Assembly (NCBI GenBank): GCA_017432685.1
Contig: JAFRIR010000137.1
Location: 1 to 64,000 of the forward strand
DNA from: Flexilinea sp.
GTDB taxonomy: Bacteria > Chloroflexota > Anaerolineae > Anaerolineales > Anaerolineaceae
Direction: 5' to 3'
DNA: 64,000 nt
The position numbers were made by a program, and so were the translations under genes. Below, one piece after another: positions 8,432-18,010 of this stretch (position 1 is the first letter of the stretch; each line of letters begins with the position of its first letter). The notes beneath the pieces are model-generated. The model saw only the letters and a list, made by a program, of their open reading frames with translations, searched no databases and was not told the origin of the DNA.

Positions 8432-10000
8432 CTAATCCTCATCTTTTTCGATCAATTTAAAATACATCTGGTCGATTTGTACGATGGTTTCTTCCCGGAG
8501 CAGAATTTTATAAAGCAGATGCGGCGGGATCCTGCGCAGCATATTGATTCCCGCATAGATTTCATTAAAATGGAGGATCCCCTGTGGATTGTCTTTTGCC
8601 AGTTCGCGGAACACCAGCTCGATCTGTCGTATAATGTTTGCTTCCTTGCGGTTATTTGATTCCCAAAATGTGTCAAGCTGCGGAGAATTCTCGACATATA
8701 TTGCCATCCGCTCATCAAAGTCGGTGGTTACTTTGTGTTGGTTCGTTACAAATGAAAAATGATTCTTGTCGTCCAGGTTGAATGTGCGGATCCAATCTTT
8801 TGAAGATCGCGGCGGGATAAGTTCCAGTTCAACCAAACCGGTGTCATCCGTTCGGTTGACTTTGAACATGCTTCCCGGGATAATACCGTTTTCCCGGTAC
8901 CAGGGCTTTAATCCGCAAACATAATTCTTCGACAAAATCACCCAACCTATAAAGGTCTCACCGGTTTTTTTGTCTCTGAAATTGAAAACAACACTGTCGG
9001 TTTCATTTGCGGTCGGGAAAATGGATTGCAGCGCTCCCACCAGAGGCAGTGTACCGGCTTTCCAGTGTGGATAAGAGAGACAGACACGGAAGGAATCAAC
9101 GGATTCCACCGGCTCGATGAGCTGATTTTCTTCGAGTTCATCCTGAATTATGTCAATTGAAAATTCAGATGAGTTTTCATCTTCGCCATACTCTTTCAGA
9201 TTTTCGTTGAATTTCAGGGTCATCGGTGTCTTGCGGACATCTTCCGGCTGCATTTCCTTCAGTGTCCAAAGGACCACATTGACCGGCCCCACTTCCCCGA
9301 AACGGGGATCATTCTGCATGGCATAGTTGAACGAGAAAACGGTCAGTTCCGGATTGCTGTCCATTGGATATTCAAGCTGTTCGAGAATTTCCTCTGTATG
9401 CAGCGGACGACCTTCTTCCATCTCGAGTACTGCCTCAGCCAGATTCAGGTATCCCGGGTTTACTTCAGTAAGGAGTGCCTGTGGGAACCAGAAGCTGCCG
9501 ATCCTGACAAGGTCTTCATTATTTGACAAAACTGCCGCGATTTTTTTACTGATAGGACGTCCGAATTTGCGGATCACATAACGGGGATCCTGCATGTTTT
9601 CATCCGGGTTCTCATAGTCATATTTGTTTAATTTATGTGTTTCAAGTTCAGATGCGAATTCCTTTTTGCTGCCGTCTTTGAATACAACTGTAATGACTGA
9701 AAATTTACCGATGGATGGGTTGATGCCTTCACGAACTGATTCAACGATCCCTTTTGCGTTTTCCAGCAACGGGAATTCAATTTCATCCCCTTCCGCATAT
9801 TTTTTAGCAGGCCGGTAATATTGATCGTTTTTCTTTTCTTCCGCTTTGTTTGATTTTTTATATGCCTTGATTCGGCTTTCGATCAGCGCTTCTGCCAGCT
9901 GCAGCGGCGTCATCGGTGTTTCTTTTTCTAAAAGCCGGTTATAAATCAGGTCAAGGTCATTGTCATCTATTATTATTTCAGACCAATTCAGTGTGTTCAT
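8432..10000 (-). CDS. Uncharacterised 522-aa protein with HARE-HTH-like segments
   Basis: The start is chosen at the ATG at 10000, preceded by AAAAGG at normal spacing; a longer start at 10018 has no ribosome site. The N-terminus (TPMTPLQLAEALIESRIKAY) and a second segment near 200 (PLHTEEILEQLEYPM) resemble HARE/ASXL-type winged-helix units found on nucleic-acid enzymes. The middle (about 310-440) is beta-rich. The C-terminus has a further helical unit (GILHFNEIYAGINMLRRIPPHL). No catalytic motif is seen. It begins 22 nt after the LysM-M23 gene and is followed 3 nt later by the 143-aa gene. The domain reading is tentative. Confidence 0.65.
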   Translation of the reverse strand: MNTLNWSEIIIDDNDLDLIYNRLLEKETPMTPLQLAEALIESRIKAYKKSNKAEEKKNDQYYRPAKKYAEGDEIEFPLLENAKGIVESVREGINPSIGKFSVITVVFKDGSKKEFASELETHKLNKYDYENPDENMQDPRYVIRKFGRPISKKIAAVLSNNEDLVRIGSFWFPQALLTEVNPGYLNLAEAVLEMEEGRPLHTEEILEQLEYPMDSNPELTVFSFNYAMQNDPRFGEVGPVNVVLWTLKEMQPEDVRKTPMTLKFNENLKEYGEDENSSEFSIDIIQDELEENQLIEPVESVDSFRVCLSYPHWKAGTLPLVGALQSIFPTANETDSVVFNFRDKKTGETFIGWVILSKNYVCGLKPWYRENGIIPGSMFKVNRTDDTGLVELELIPPRSSKDWIRTFNLDDKNHFSFVTNQHKVTTDFDERMAIYVENSPQLDTFWESNNRKEANIIRQIELVFRELAKDNPQGILHFNEIYAGINMLRRIPPHLLYKILLREETIVQIDQMYFKLIEKDED

Positions 10001-10022
10001 AAATAAATTCCTTTTCAAAATA

Positions 10023-11438
10023 TTAAGGGAATTGTGTATTTAACCAGGTAATCGGGTTCACATAGACAGAATTAATAATCACTTCCCAGTGCAGGTGCGG
10101 CCCTACAGAACGGCCGGTTGTGCCGATCAACCCTATCGTGTCTCCGCGTTTGACTTCCTGTCCGGCAGAAACAAGAAGCTGAGACTGGTGTGAATAGGAT
10201 GTGTAGACACCCCAGCCATGATCGATAACTGTGAAATTTCCGTGGATGGGAAGTTCACCTGCAAACAGAACTGTTCCGTCAGCCGTAGCATAAATGTTGA
10301 TGTTGTTTGCAGTATAAACGCCGAAATCGACACCGGAATGGTAATTATGGAACACACCATTATTATAGGTTCTTCGGTTGCCGAAACCGGAGACAATGTA
10401 AGGCTCATCGACAGGATAAGACATTGCAGTTCCCCAGGTGCGGACTCCGGAGGTTTGGGTAAGACTTCTGACTGTCTGCGTATCCAGCGATTGGTTGTCC
10501 TCTTCCAGTGTCGAAGGGTCAACACCTTCCACTACTTCGCTGGTGAAAATACCCGCAGCAACGATGATCGGCTGGTTAAGGTCAAAATGTTCCTGTTCTT
10601 TGTTGCTTCCGGAAATGTTCAGACGGCTCAACCCCACTGTCTCCATGGCATCGATTCCAAGCATGGCGAACCAGTCATCCGATTCCCCATCCCGGAAGAA
10701 ACGCAGAGGATAATCCCCGACACTCCCGGAAAGGGCTTCTATATCTTTTGCCTTAATGTGAACAACATGGGTCTCACCCTGAGTGAGCGGAAGTTGTTTG
10801 ATTTCAATTTCATCAACAAAGGGGGCAACGGAATGTGTCTCAAATTTTCCGCTGTTGGGTTCTGTTTTCCCGAAAAGAATTTGTGAATCTGCAAAATCCC
10901 ACACGCCTTCGGCCCGGTTGATTTTTTGCAGGGTGACCGGAGACATACCTAATTCAGCGCTTTTCATCAAAAGGTTTTCGCCCGGTTCATAGTTGGAGAC
11001 TGCGGAAATCGACTCCGCTCTGTCATTGCTGATGGTTGTCAGCAGGCTCCCGATATAAAGCTCTGTCGGGGAGACCAGCGTGTTGATCTCACCGAGTTTT
11101 TCAGGCATCATGCCGGACATAATGCTCAGTGTATCCAGCGTATCTCCGATGTTGATATAACGGGTGGCGATCGATCCCTCAACGCCGGCAAGTGTCGGGA
11201 TCTTGATACGGGTACCGATCGAAATAGCGTTTACATCCGGTATGTTGTTGATGGAAAGGATATCATCTACAGTCGTGTTAAACATACCGGCTACGATCGA
11301 GAGAAAATCACCCTCTTCGATCGTGTATTCTGCATAAATTTCTTCGTCTTCAGCTTTTACAGGTAAAGTAAAATTCACAAAAAAAATGATCGTGACCAGT
11401 AAAACCGTCAGGCAGCGGCAAAAAGCATTTTTTCTCAT
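10023..11438 (-). CDS. Secreted LysM / M23 metallopeptidase (peptidoglycan hydrolase)
   Basis: The start is uncertain: the ATG at 11438 (MRKNAFCRC) gives a compact signal peptide, and a start at 11462 would add eight residues. After cleavage near KAEDEE, two LysM repeats follow (YTIEEGDFLSIVAG... and YINIGDTLDTLSI...), then a long linker and beta domain, and a C-terminal M23 (LytM-type) peptidase. Zinc ligands visible are HSGVDFG (His, Asp) and the HxH motif in GPHLHWE, with a further His in YSHQS. It should cleave peptide crosslinks of cell-wall peptidoglycan outside the membrane. Its short spacing to the downstream hypothetical operon suggests co-transcription. Confidence 0.9.
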   Translation of the reverse strand: MRKNAFCRCLTVLLVTIIFFVNFTLPVKAEDEEIYAEYTIEEGDFLSIVAGMFNTTVDDILSINNIPDVNAISIGTRIKIPTLAGVEGSIATRYINIGDTLDTLSIMSGMMPEKLGEINTLVSPTELYIGSLLTTISNDRAESISAVSNYEPGENLLMKSAELGMSPVTLQKINRAEGVWDFADSQILFGKTEPNSGKFETHSVAPFVDEIEIKQLPLTQGETHVVHIKAKDIEALSGSVGDYPLRFFRDGESDDWFAMLGIDAMETVGLSRLNISGSNKEQEHFDLNQPIIVAAGIFTSEVVEGVDPSTLEEDNQSLDTQTVRSLTQTSGVRTWGTAMSYPVDEPYIVSGFGNRRTYNNGVFHNYHSGVDFGVYTANNINIYATADGTVLFAGELPIHGNFTVIDHGWGVYTSYSHQSQLLVSAGQEVKRGDTIGLIGTTGRSVGPHLHWEVIINSVYVNPITWLNTQFP

Positions 11439-11525
11439 AAATGTTAATAAATATTTTATCATGGATTATTGAAGAATATGACGAAAGTAACGATGAAATA
11501 TGTATATATTCTTATTCCTAAGCAA

Positions 11526-11557
11526 ACGGACCGTCCGTTGAATTCCGGACGGTCCGT
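11526..11557 (-). terminator. Terminator after the DUF4349 gene
   Basis: Perfect 12-bp inverted repeat ACGGACCGTCCG / CGGACGGTCCGT with an 8-nt loop, downstream of the minus-strand stop at 11579; the T tract after it is short. A related hairpin follows xpt at 16046. Confidence 0.7.
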
Positions 11558-11578
11558 ATAAAACTGTACAGTATTTTT

Positions 11579-12595
11579 TTAATTCTTTTTCACTTCAGTC
11601 AGTGTGTCTTCAACCTTAGCTTCATCAGTTGTGTTTTTTTGTGTTTTCTTTGATTTGATCACTTTTTTGAAGATGAGGACGATCAAAATGACCGGAAGTG
11701 AGATCAGTATCAGGACCGGAATAACAACGATAATGAAATTGATAATGAATTCAATGACCGATTTGCCGATGTCCAGCAGGTTTTCAAACGCATCACTGAA
11801 AACTTCTCCCAGGCTCCAGGTCTGAACGGTATGGATCGGCGCCGGCTTTATAGAATTGATCTGGATGTCGATGGATGACAGCGCCACGCTTTCTTCCATG
11901 TATTTGATCTGACCTTTATAAACTTCAATATCAGATTCAACTTCAGAAATACGGTTATAAACTTCCAGCGCTTCTTCTGCATTTTCTGCCGTGTCCATGA
12001 TCTCATAAAGCTTATCACGGGTTTTTTCGAGACTGGTGAGCCGCGAATTGGTGTCAACATAGTCCGAAGTGATATCTACACCGTAGACACGCTTGTTCGA
12101 AACATATTTTGCGGAGTCACTGGTCAGATTTTCGATGAATTCCAGCATTTCATTCAATCGTTCAGCCGGGACACGGATGGTGAGATTCGCACGGGGAAGA
12201 TAAATATCCCCGTTATAATATTCCTGTCCGTTGGAAGATGAGACCACAAATCCGCCCATCTGGTCAGTCAGGACTGCGATTTTTTCGGCTGATTCCAGTG
12301 GATCCATCACCTGAATGTTAATGCTGGCAGATTTCTGGATCATGCGTTTTTGCTCCGGAACTTCCGCTGCATTGGCGGCGGCAGCCGGAACAGCTTTGGA
12401 ATAGGCAGCGGATTCTTCGGCTGCATAAGCCATTTCAACCATGCCGTCAGCGAAATAATCATCATAATCATATTCTTCTGTGTAATAGCTTCCTGTCTCA
12501 CGGGATACATTTGAAGATTTATTTTTACTGCATCCGCTGGCAAGAAGGGAAATAACAAGCATGAATAAAACTGCAATTCGAAAATCCTTTTTCAT
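11579..12595 (-). CDS. DUF4349 lipoprotein
   Basis: A 338-residue protein starting with a lipoprotein signal peptide; the lipobox LLASGC places the acylated Cys at about residue 22. The body matches DUF4349: an extracellular alpha/beta segment (RMIQKSASINIQV... through ADLTIRVPAE-like RANLTIRVPAE), a long coiled coil (about 170-225, rich in Glu/Lys heptads), then a C-terminal transmembrane helix (about 275-310, FIINFIIVVIPVLILI) and a short basic cytoplasmic tail. The family occurs widely in Gram-positive bacteria and Chloroflexota; its biological role is not established. A hairpin terminator follows. Confidence 0.85.
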   Translation of the reverse strand: MKKDFRIAVLFMLVISLLASGCSKNKSSNVSRETGSYYTEEYDYDDYFADGMVEMAYAAEESAAYSKAVPAAAANAAEVPEQKRMIQKSASINIQVMDPLESAEKIAVLTDQMGGFVVSSSNGQEYYNGDIYLPRANLTIRVPAERLNEMLEFIENLTSDSAKYVSNKRVYGVDITSDYVDTNSRLTSLEKTRDKLYEIMDTAENAEEALEVYNRISEVESDIEVYKGQIKYMEESVALSSIDIQINSIKPAPIHTVQTWSLGEVFSDAFENLLDIGKSVIEFIINFIIVVIPVLILISLPVILIVLIFKKVIKSKKTQKNTTDEAKVEDTLTEVKKN

Positions 12596-12637
12596 TGAAA
12601 CCTCCTAATTCTTTTCCTCTTTTCTGCAATTATAACG

Positions 12638-12668
12638 AAAAAGTCCCGTGGAATGTTCCACGGGACTT
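12638..12668 (-). terminator. Rho-independent terminator of hppA
   Basis: Perfect 13-bp stem AAGTCCCGTGGAA / TTCCACGGGACTT with a 2-nt centre, followed by TTTTTC on the minus strand, 20 nt after the hppA stop. Confidence 0.88.
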
Positions 12669-12688
12669 GAAATCGTTTTACAAAAAGC

Positions 12689-14788
12689 TTAGAAGAGGTG
12701 CCAGACGGCGATCACAGGAGCGAAGGTGGAAGCCACCAGGGACATGACCGTGATCAATGTGTTCAGAGACGGACCGGCAGTGTCTTTGAAAGGATCACCG
12801 ACAGTATCACCGATAACGGCAGCCTTGTGCGCTTCGGAGCCCTTTCCGCCAAAATTACCGGCTTCGACATACTTCTTGGAATTGTCCCACAGACCGCCGG
12901 CATTGGACATGAACAGCGCGAACAGCACACCGGTGATGATGGCGCCGCCAAGGAAACCGGTCAGACCCTTAGGCCCAAGCACGAAACCGACGATTAGCGG
13001 GAACACGATTGCGATGATAGCCGGCAGAACCAGTGATTTCAAAGCACCGTCAGCAGCCAGGGAAACACATTCGCTGTAGTCCGGAGTAGCTTTCCCTTCC
13101 AGGATCTTCGGGTTCTTCTTGAATACGCCGCGGATATATTCGATCATCTTGAAAGCGTTTTCAGTAACGGAAAGCATGGTCAGTGCAGAGAACAGCGGAG
13201 GGCACATGGAACCGAGGAAAATACCGGCCAGTACGATCGGGTCCATCAGAGAAATGTCGCTGAATGCAAAGCCCACGACATTGCCTTCAGAGGAGAAGGC
13301 TATAACAGTCGCGGTATTGATTTCACTGACAAAGGCAACAAACAAGCCAAGAACGGTCAAAGCCGCAGCAGCAATGGAAAAGCCTTTGGTGATGGCTTTC
13401 GCAGTGTTGCCCGCGGAGTCAAGCACGTCAGCGCGATCAATGACCTCTTCATCCATTCCGGACATTTCAGCAATACCACGGGCATTGTCGACGATCGGAC
13501 CGTAAGCATCGGAAGAAACGATCATACCGGAGGTTGCCAGCATACCGACAGCGGAAATCGCGATACCGTAAAGGCCCATGTCACCGCCACCGACTACAAA
13601 GTAGGCGACCATCATAGCGACAACGATACCGATGATAGACGGGACAATTGAGATCAAACCATAGCTCATACCGGAGATAATGGTGATGGCAGCGCCGGAA
13701 CCGGAATATTCGGCTGTGATCTGAACCGGTTTGTATTCATCAGAGGTGAAGAATTCAGTCGTTTGACCAATTACGACACCGACGGCTGTACCGGCAAGGA
13801 TCGCCCAAATCAGGCTGTTGTTGATCGTGGGGATAACCAGAATCACGATAGCCATCAGGATTGCGAAAACGCCGCAGGTAATGTAAGTACCCATATTCAG
13901 AGCCTTACCCGGTTTGCCGTTTTCACCGACACGGACGAAATAGACACCGACCAGAGAAGCAACAATACCGAGTGCGCAGAGGATCAGCGGCAGAACGGTG
14001 TACATCGGAGCATTGGCAGCGATAACAGGATCTGTGGAAGTACCGAAGGCAGCGCCAAGCAGCATGGCTGCAACCGCAGAGGCAACGTAGGAGTCGAAGA
14101 TGTCAGCGCCCATACCGGCAACATCACCGACATTGTCACCTACGTTATCGGCAACGACAGCCGGGTTGCGGGGATCATCTTCCGGAATACCGACTTCAAC
14201 TTTACCGACAAGGTCAGCTGCGATGTCTGCGGTCTTGGTGTAGATACCACCGCCGGCTTTTGCAAGCAGAGCCAGGGAAGAGCAGCCAAGTGAATAAGCC
14301 AGAACGAGCTGTGCATCACCGCTGATCAGATAAATTGCGCACATACCGATTGTGGCGACACCGACCACAGCAAACCCCATCACTGCACCGGCTTTGAAAG
14401 CCACGTTGAAGGCTGTGTTCAGATCTTTGCTGGCTGCTACGGCTGAACGAACATTCGCCAAAACAGCTACTTCCATTCCCAGGTACCCTGCGATCGCGGA
14501 GCAGAGAGCGCCAAACAGGAAACAAACAGCTGTCGGAATTCCACGCTGGCCTTCAATGGAATAGACAACAGCCAAAATCACCGCCATGATACCGGCAACA
14601 ATGATAAGCGCCATGTAAAGCTTCTTCAGGTAAGCGCGTGCACCGTCACGGATCCATCCGGCAACTTCACGGGAACGGGCATTGCCGTCATCCTGCTTCT
14701 TCACCCAGAAGAAGTAATAAAGACCAACGCCCAAAGAGGCGAGTCCCAGAACAAGGCCTAAAATCAGCCAAAACTTTGTGTTACTCAT
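12689..14788 (-). CDS. hppA: Membrane-bound proton-translocating pyrophosphatase, K+-independent type
   Basis: A 699-residue polytopic membrane protein with about 16 helices. The start is taken at the third Met of the longest ORF because AGGAGG is 6 nt upstream of it. Pyrophosphate- and Mg-binding motifs are present: [21 protein letters not shown] and the C-terminal [17 protein letters not shown]. The [10 protein letters not shown] segment carries Lys and Thr at the positions that mark K+-independent enzymes; K+-dependent ones have Ala and Gly. It couples PPi hydrolysis to H+ export and conserves biosynthetic PPi energy. H+ rather than Na+ transport is inferred from subfamily. Confidence 0.95.
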   Translation of the reverse strand: MSNTKFWLILGLVLGLASLGVGLYYFFWVKKQDDGNARSREVAGWIRDGARAYLKKLYMALIIVAGIMAVILAVVYSIEGQRGIPTAVCFLFGALCSAIAGYLGMEVAVLANVRSAVAASKDLNTAFNVAFKAGAVMGFAVVGVATIGMCAIYLISGDAQLVLAYSLGCSSLALLAKAGGGIYTKTADIAADLVGKVEVGIPEDDPRNPAVVADNVGDNVGDVAGMGADIFDSYVASAVAAMLLGAAFGTSTDPVIAANAPMYTVLPLILCALGIVASLVGVYFVRVGENGKPGKALNMGTYITCGVFAILMAIVILVIPTINNSLIWAILAGTAVGVVIGQTTEFFTSDEYKPVQITAEYSGSGAAITIISGMSYGLISIVPSIIGIVVAMMVAYFVVGGGDMGLYGIAISAVGMLATSGMIVSSDAYGPIVDNARGIAEMSGMDEEVIDRADVLDSAGNTAKAITKGFSIAAAALTVLGLFVAFVSEINTATVIAFSSEGNVVGFAFSDISLMDPIVLAGIFLGSMCPPLFSALTMLSVTENAFKMIEYIRGVFKKNPKILEGKATPDYSECVSLAADGALKSLVLPAIIAIVFPLIVGFVLGPKGLTGFLGGAIITGVLFALFMSNAGGLWDNSKKYVEAGNFGGKGSEAHKAAVIGDTVGDPFKDTAGPSLNTLITVMSLVASTFAPVIAVWHLF

Positions 14789-14982
14789 CACCATCCTCCT
14801 ACATAAGGTATAAATGAGTTCAGAAAAACTGAATAATATTTTCAGGCGGAGTGTTATTCTTTATCAGCTCAAACAATGCGAATATAAAATAACAATTCCT
14901 ACCTAGATACATTGTAATTGATTTTTACGAATTTGCATAGAAAAAAGACAAATGTCATTATATCAGGATGAAATAATGAAAT

Positions 14983-15012
14983 GAAAAAGCTGCCGGAGCT
15001 GGCAGCTTTTTC
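14983..15012 (-). terminator. Bidirectional-looking terminator after the ytxH-like gene
   Basis: GAAAAAGCTGCC / GGCAGCTTTTTC (12-bp perfect stem, 6-nt loop) lies 24 nt after the minus-strand stop at 15036. A/T flanks on both sides would permit termination in either direction. Confidence 0.85.
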
Positions 15013-15035
15013 ATTTTTACAATACAAATTCCGGA

Positions 15036-15443
15036 TTATTCAGCAGTTTCTTCTGCCTCAGCAGTTTCTTCTTCGGCTTCATTCGGCATCAGAATCTCTT
15101 CTGATTCCTTTTCTTCCGGGGCTTCTGCTGCTTTCTTAAAATTACCGATATGCTCTTCCAGAATTACCTGACCGCGGCGGGTGATGTCTTCAGCACGCTG
15201 GCGGGTGGTGTTGGCAAGTGTTTCAAAACGGTCTCTGGCTTCTCGTGCAGCTGTTTCAGCCTGCTTGTAAGCATCATCAACAGAAACGTTCGCTTTCCCG
15301 ATGATTTCTTCTGTCTTTCCCTTGAGCGTATTGCGAGTCTCTTCTCCGGAATTCGGAGCGTAAAGGACTGTCGCAATAGCGCCGGCAACTGCACCGGCTA
15401 AAAAGCCAACAAAAAATGAACCAAATCCACTTCTTTCAGACAT
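15036..15443 (-). CDS. YtxH-domain protein
   Basis: A 135-residue protein. A Gly/Ala-rich transmembrane helix (residues about 8-28, FFVGFLAGAVAGAIATVLYAP) is followed by the SGEETR motif, the YtxH/general-stress-protein signature. A long amphipathic helix (30-110) and a Glu/Ala-rich tail follow. The start has GGAGAG upstream. YtxH proteins are membrane-anchored and stress-associated; the biochemical role is unknown. It is 43 nt downstream of a small membrane protein gene, probably one operon. Confidence 0.85.
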   Translation of the reverse strand: MSERSGFGSFFVGFLAGAVAGAIATVLYAPNSGEETRNTLKGKTEEIIGKANVSVDDAYKQAETAAREARDRFETLANTTRQRAEDITRRGQVILEEHIGNFKKAAEAPEEKESEEILMPNEAEEETAEAEETAE

Positions 15444-15486
15444 TTCTTCTCTCCTTTTTTGACGGGTATCTTTTTCCGTCTATATT

Positions 15487-15936
15487 TTATTTTTTAAAAA
15501 TAGACAACACAGTGTTTGCTGCATTCATAAATCCAGAGACAGTGGAAGCCGTATTTACTACAGGTTCCACTGCATTTTCACTGAGGAAGGAAACAGTTCC
15601 GGATATCTTTTTTACTGTCTTATCGGTTGTTTTCAGTATAGGTGCAACTTCGTATTTCAAAAAGTTGATCAGCCTTGCTGCCTGGATGATCAAAACAACC
15701 AAAGCTGTGACTGTCACGACACTTTCCAGAACGTAAATGATCAGACTGATGTCCCTGATTTTTCCGGTTGTTTCAGGACTGAGACGAATGAAAAGGTAAA
15801 TCAAACCGGCAAGAACCAGAACGATTGCCGCTGCGATCAGCGGTAAATTCACTCCGGATCCTTTTTGTTCTTTATTTTCCGCAGCTGTTTTTGGAGATTC
15901 AGAAGTGGAAACAGTCTGATTATTATTCTCTTCCAT
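15487..15936 (-). CDS. Small membrane protein, partner of the YtxH-domain protein
   Basis: A 149-residue protein of unknown family; the start is at the ATG at 15936, preceded by GAGGAT. The N-terminus is polar. Two membrane helices follow (about 33-56 PLIAAAIVLVLAGLIYLF and 70-93 SLIIYVLESVVTVTALVVLI), then an amphipathic tail containing VKKISGTVSFLSE. This layout resembles the small membrane proteins often encoded with YtxH. It probably forms an operon with the downstream gene. Function unknown. Confidence 0.7.
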   Translation of the reverse strand: MEENNNQTVSTSESPKTAAENKEQKGSGVNLPLIAAAIVLVLAGLIYLFIRLSPETTGKIRDISLIIYVLESVVTVTALVVLIIQAARLINFLKYEVAPILKTTDKTVKKISGTVSFLSENAVEPVVNTASTVSGFMNAANTVLSIFKK

Positions 15937-16045
15937 TTTTATCCTCAAAATTATATTATATTCGAAAAAAGATATCTGAAGACATTCTTATATAAAAATT
16001 ATTATCAAACGTCGAAGATTTTATGGAAAACGACTGGTTTTTAAT

Positions 16046-16080
16046 AAACAGACGATCCGAAGAAATTCGGACCGTCTGTT
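16046..16080 (-). terminator. Terminator of xpt
   Basis: AACAGACG.TCCGAA pairs with TTCGGA.CGTCTGTT (one G.U) around a short loop, 19 nt after the xpt stop, followed by TTTATTAAAA on the minus strand. Confidence 0.75.
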
Positions 16081-16098
16081 CTGTTACTTTCTTTCAGA

Positions 16099-16674
16099 TC
16101 ATTCTTCCCGGAAAACAATGTTGTTTTCATCGGCCTTTTCAATGATGGCCAGTGAATGAAGCTTGTAACCGGCATCGCGAAGTTTCTGACCTCCAGGCTG
16201 AAATCCCTTTTCTACCGCTACGCCGACACCGACAACTTCCGCATTTGCCTGATGAGCGATGTCGATCACACCACGAAGTGCCTCTCCGTTTGCCAAAAAA
16301 TCATCGATCACCAAAACGCGGTCACCGGCGCCAAGCCATTCAGCAGAAACGATCAGGTTAACTGCTTTTTTATAAGTGTACGAGAAAATTTCGCTTTTAT
16401 ATAAGCCGCCCTCGATGTTATCGGATTTTGCTTTCTTGGCGAAAAGCATAGGCAATCCAAAACGCTCGGCTGTAATCGCAGCCAGGGCTATGCCGGATGC
16501 CTCAACTGTCAGGATCACGGTTGGTTTGTCATCAGCAAAGGTTTGATAGAATTCTTCAGCCAGTTCCTTGAGTAAAGAGATGTCAACACGGTGATTCAAA
16601 AAACCATCCACTTTGATAATGTTTCCAGGTAAAACCTTGCCATCCCGGATGATACGATCTTGAAGCAATTTCAC
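16099..16674 (-). CDS. xpt: Xanthine phosphoribosyltransferase
   Basis: A 191-residue cytoplasmic type-I phosphoribosyltransferase that converts xanthine and PRPP to XMP for purine salvage. The PRPP loop is VLVIDDFLANGEA (about 120-132). The N-terminus (MKLLQDRIIRDGKVL...LKVDGFLNH-like IIKVDGFLNH) and the VTVEASGI-like TVEASGIALA segment are diagnostic of Xpt rather than of adenine or hypoxanthine enzymes. The start codon is GTG with AAAGGAG upstream. It sits behind a structured leader (16691-16767) that does not match the purine riboswitch consensus I know. Confidence 0.94.
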   Translation of the reverse strand: MKLLQDRIIRDGKVLPGNIIKVDGFLNHRVDISLLKELAEEFYQTFADDKPTVILTVEASGIALAAITAERFGLPMLFAKKAKSDNIEGGLYKSEIFSYTYKKAVNLIVSAEWLGAGDRVLVIDDFLANGEALRGVIDIAHQANAEVVGVGVAVEKGFQPGGQKLRDAGYKLHSLAIIEKADENNIVFREE

Positions 16675-16690
16675 AATACACTCCTTTTCA

Positions 16691-16767
16691 GTATCCGGCA
16701 GAACGTCTCTTTACGCTCTGATTGCCGGTGGAACAGAGATGCCGATTCGCGGCTCACCGCAGGTCGG
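16691..16767 (-). promoter_or_regulatory. Structured 5' leader of xpt, unknown class
   Basis: On the minus strand a nested hairpin CCGA...GCGG-TGAG-CCGC...TCGG is followed by CCGGC/GCCGG enclosing AGA/TCT and CGT/ACG, ending about 10 nt before the xpt ribosome site. CTCTG and CAGAG could form an alternative pairing incompatible with the second hairpin. The stems are read from sequence; a regulatory role is inferred. Confidence 0.45.
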
Positions 16768-16878
16768 AAACAAGACCATTCATAAACAGAAGGGTTTTGT
16801 TTTGGTTTTTTGATTTTAGCATAAATACCTGACTTAAGTCATATGAATTATGTTATTTCTGACATTTTTTGTGACTGA

Positions 16879-17919
16879 TCAGTCCCGGTTGCTGATACCG
16901 GCCGTGTCAAATGTTGCCATTTCACGCAGGATGTTATTGGCTGCATCAATAAGGTTGAATGCCAAGGCAGCTCCGGTGCCTTCTCCGACACGCATATCCA
17001 GCTGAAGCAGGGGATATTTACCCAGACTTTCAAGAAGAAAGTGATGCCCGGCTTCCGGTGACAGATGTCCGGCGATGAGATAATTTCTTACACCGGGAAC
17101 CAGTTTATCTGCAAGGGCAGCCGCAGCGGTTGAGATCAAACCATCCATTACCAGTGGTATCCTGCGGGCCGCCGCGGCAATCGTAACACCGGTCATACCG
17201 GCTATTTCCAGTCCGCCGACTTTGCACAGGATATCCATCGGGTCTTTCGGATCCGGGTCCCTGGCAGACAGAACCTTCTCAATGATCGAGATTTTCCGTC
17301 TGAGCCCTTCATCATCCAATCCCGTTCCCCGTCCGGTAACCTCTGAGGGCTTTCTGTCGCAAAGCAGGGCCGTGATTGCAGCCGAAGCCGTTGTGTTCCC
17401 AATACCCATTTCACCGGTAGCCGCCAGCTCTAAACCCCTGTCTGCAGCTTCATTCAGGACATCCATCCCAACCCGGATTGCATCTTCTGCCTGTGTTCTT
17501 GTCATAGCAGGTTCATGGAGCATGTTTGCCGTTCCGTAAGCTACCTTGCGCCTGACCAGTCCCGGAAGATCGGGAAAATCATAATTTACGCCTACATCAA
17601 CGATCAGTACATCACTTTTGGACTGGCGGGTAAGCACGTTGATCGCCGCTCCGTGATTGAGAAAATTCATGACCATTTGCGGCGTTACTTCTGCGGGATA
17701 CGGACTGACTCCTTCTTTTGTTATGCCATGGTCGGCAGCCATGAGAAAAACAGCCCGGTTATTTAGTTTCGGCGCAATCTTTCCGGTCATTCCGGCGATA
17801 TCAATTGACAGGGCTTCAAGCCTCCCCATGGAACCCGTTGGCTTGGTAAGTGAATCCTGCTGTGCGGAAGCAGATTTGCGGACAGAGTGATCAATTTCAG
17901 GTATTACTGGGTAATTCAT
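16879..17919 (-). CDS. cobT: Nicotinate-nucleotide--dimethylbenzimidazole phosphoribosyltransferase
   Basis: A 346-residue cytoplasmic enzyme that activates the cobalamin lower ligand by transferring phosphoribose from nicotinate mononucleotide to 5,6-dimethylbenzimidazole. CobT features: KPTGSMGRLE near the N-terminus, MAADHGI, ATGEMGIGNTT, and the catalytic Glu in MRVGEGTGAALAF near residue 317. GAAGGAAC lies before the ATG. It is divergently transcribed from the BtuC-like gene, with only about 90 bp between, so the two probably share a control region; the combination points to corrinoid salvage. Confidence 0.95.
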   Translation of the reverse strand: MNYPVIPEIDHSVRKSASAQQDSLTKPTGSMGRLEALSIDIAGMTGKIAPKLNNRAVFLMAADHGITKEGVSPYPAEVTPQMVMNFLNHGAAINVLTRQSKSDVLIVDVGVNYDFPDLPGLVRRKVAYGTANMLHEPAMTRTQAEDAIRVGMDVLNEAADRGLELAATGEMGIGNTTASAAITALLCDRKPSEVTGRGTGLDDEGLRRKISIIEKVLSARDPDPKDPMDILCKVGGLEIAGMTGVTIAAAARRIPLVMDGLISTAAAALADKLVPGVRNYLIAGHLSPEAGHHFLLESLGKYPLLQLDMRVGEGTGAALAFNLIDAANNILREMATFDTAGISNRD

Positions 17920-18010
17920 TTGTATGTTCCTTCCATACGAAGAAGATGACCGGATAGTTATATTTCACGGTATAATTTTATTCGAAAATTTATTATAATA
18001 TGTCAGATTG

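Noticed and set aside
16691..16767. Guanine-class purine riboswitch before xpt
   Set aside because: The expected core, including the conserved loop sequences, is absent; only a generic structured leader is supported.
17920..18010. Cobalamin riboswitch between cobT and the permease gene
   Set aside because: The gap is about 90 bp and lacks the B12-box; too short for the element.
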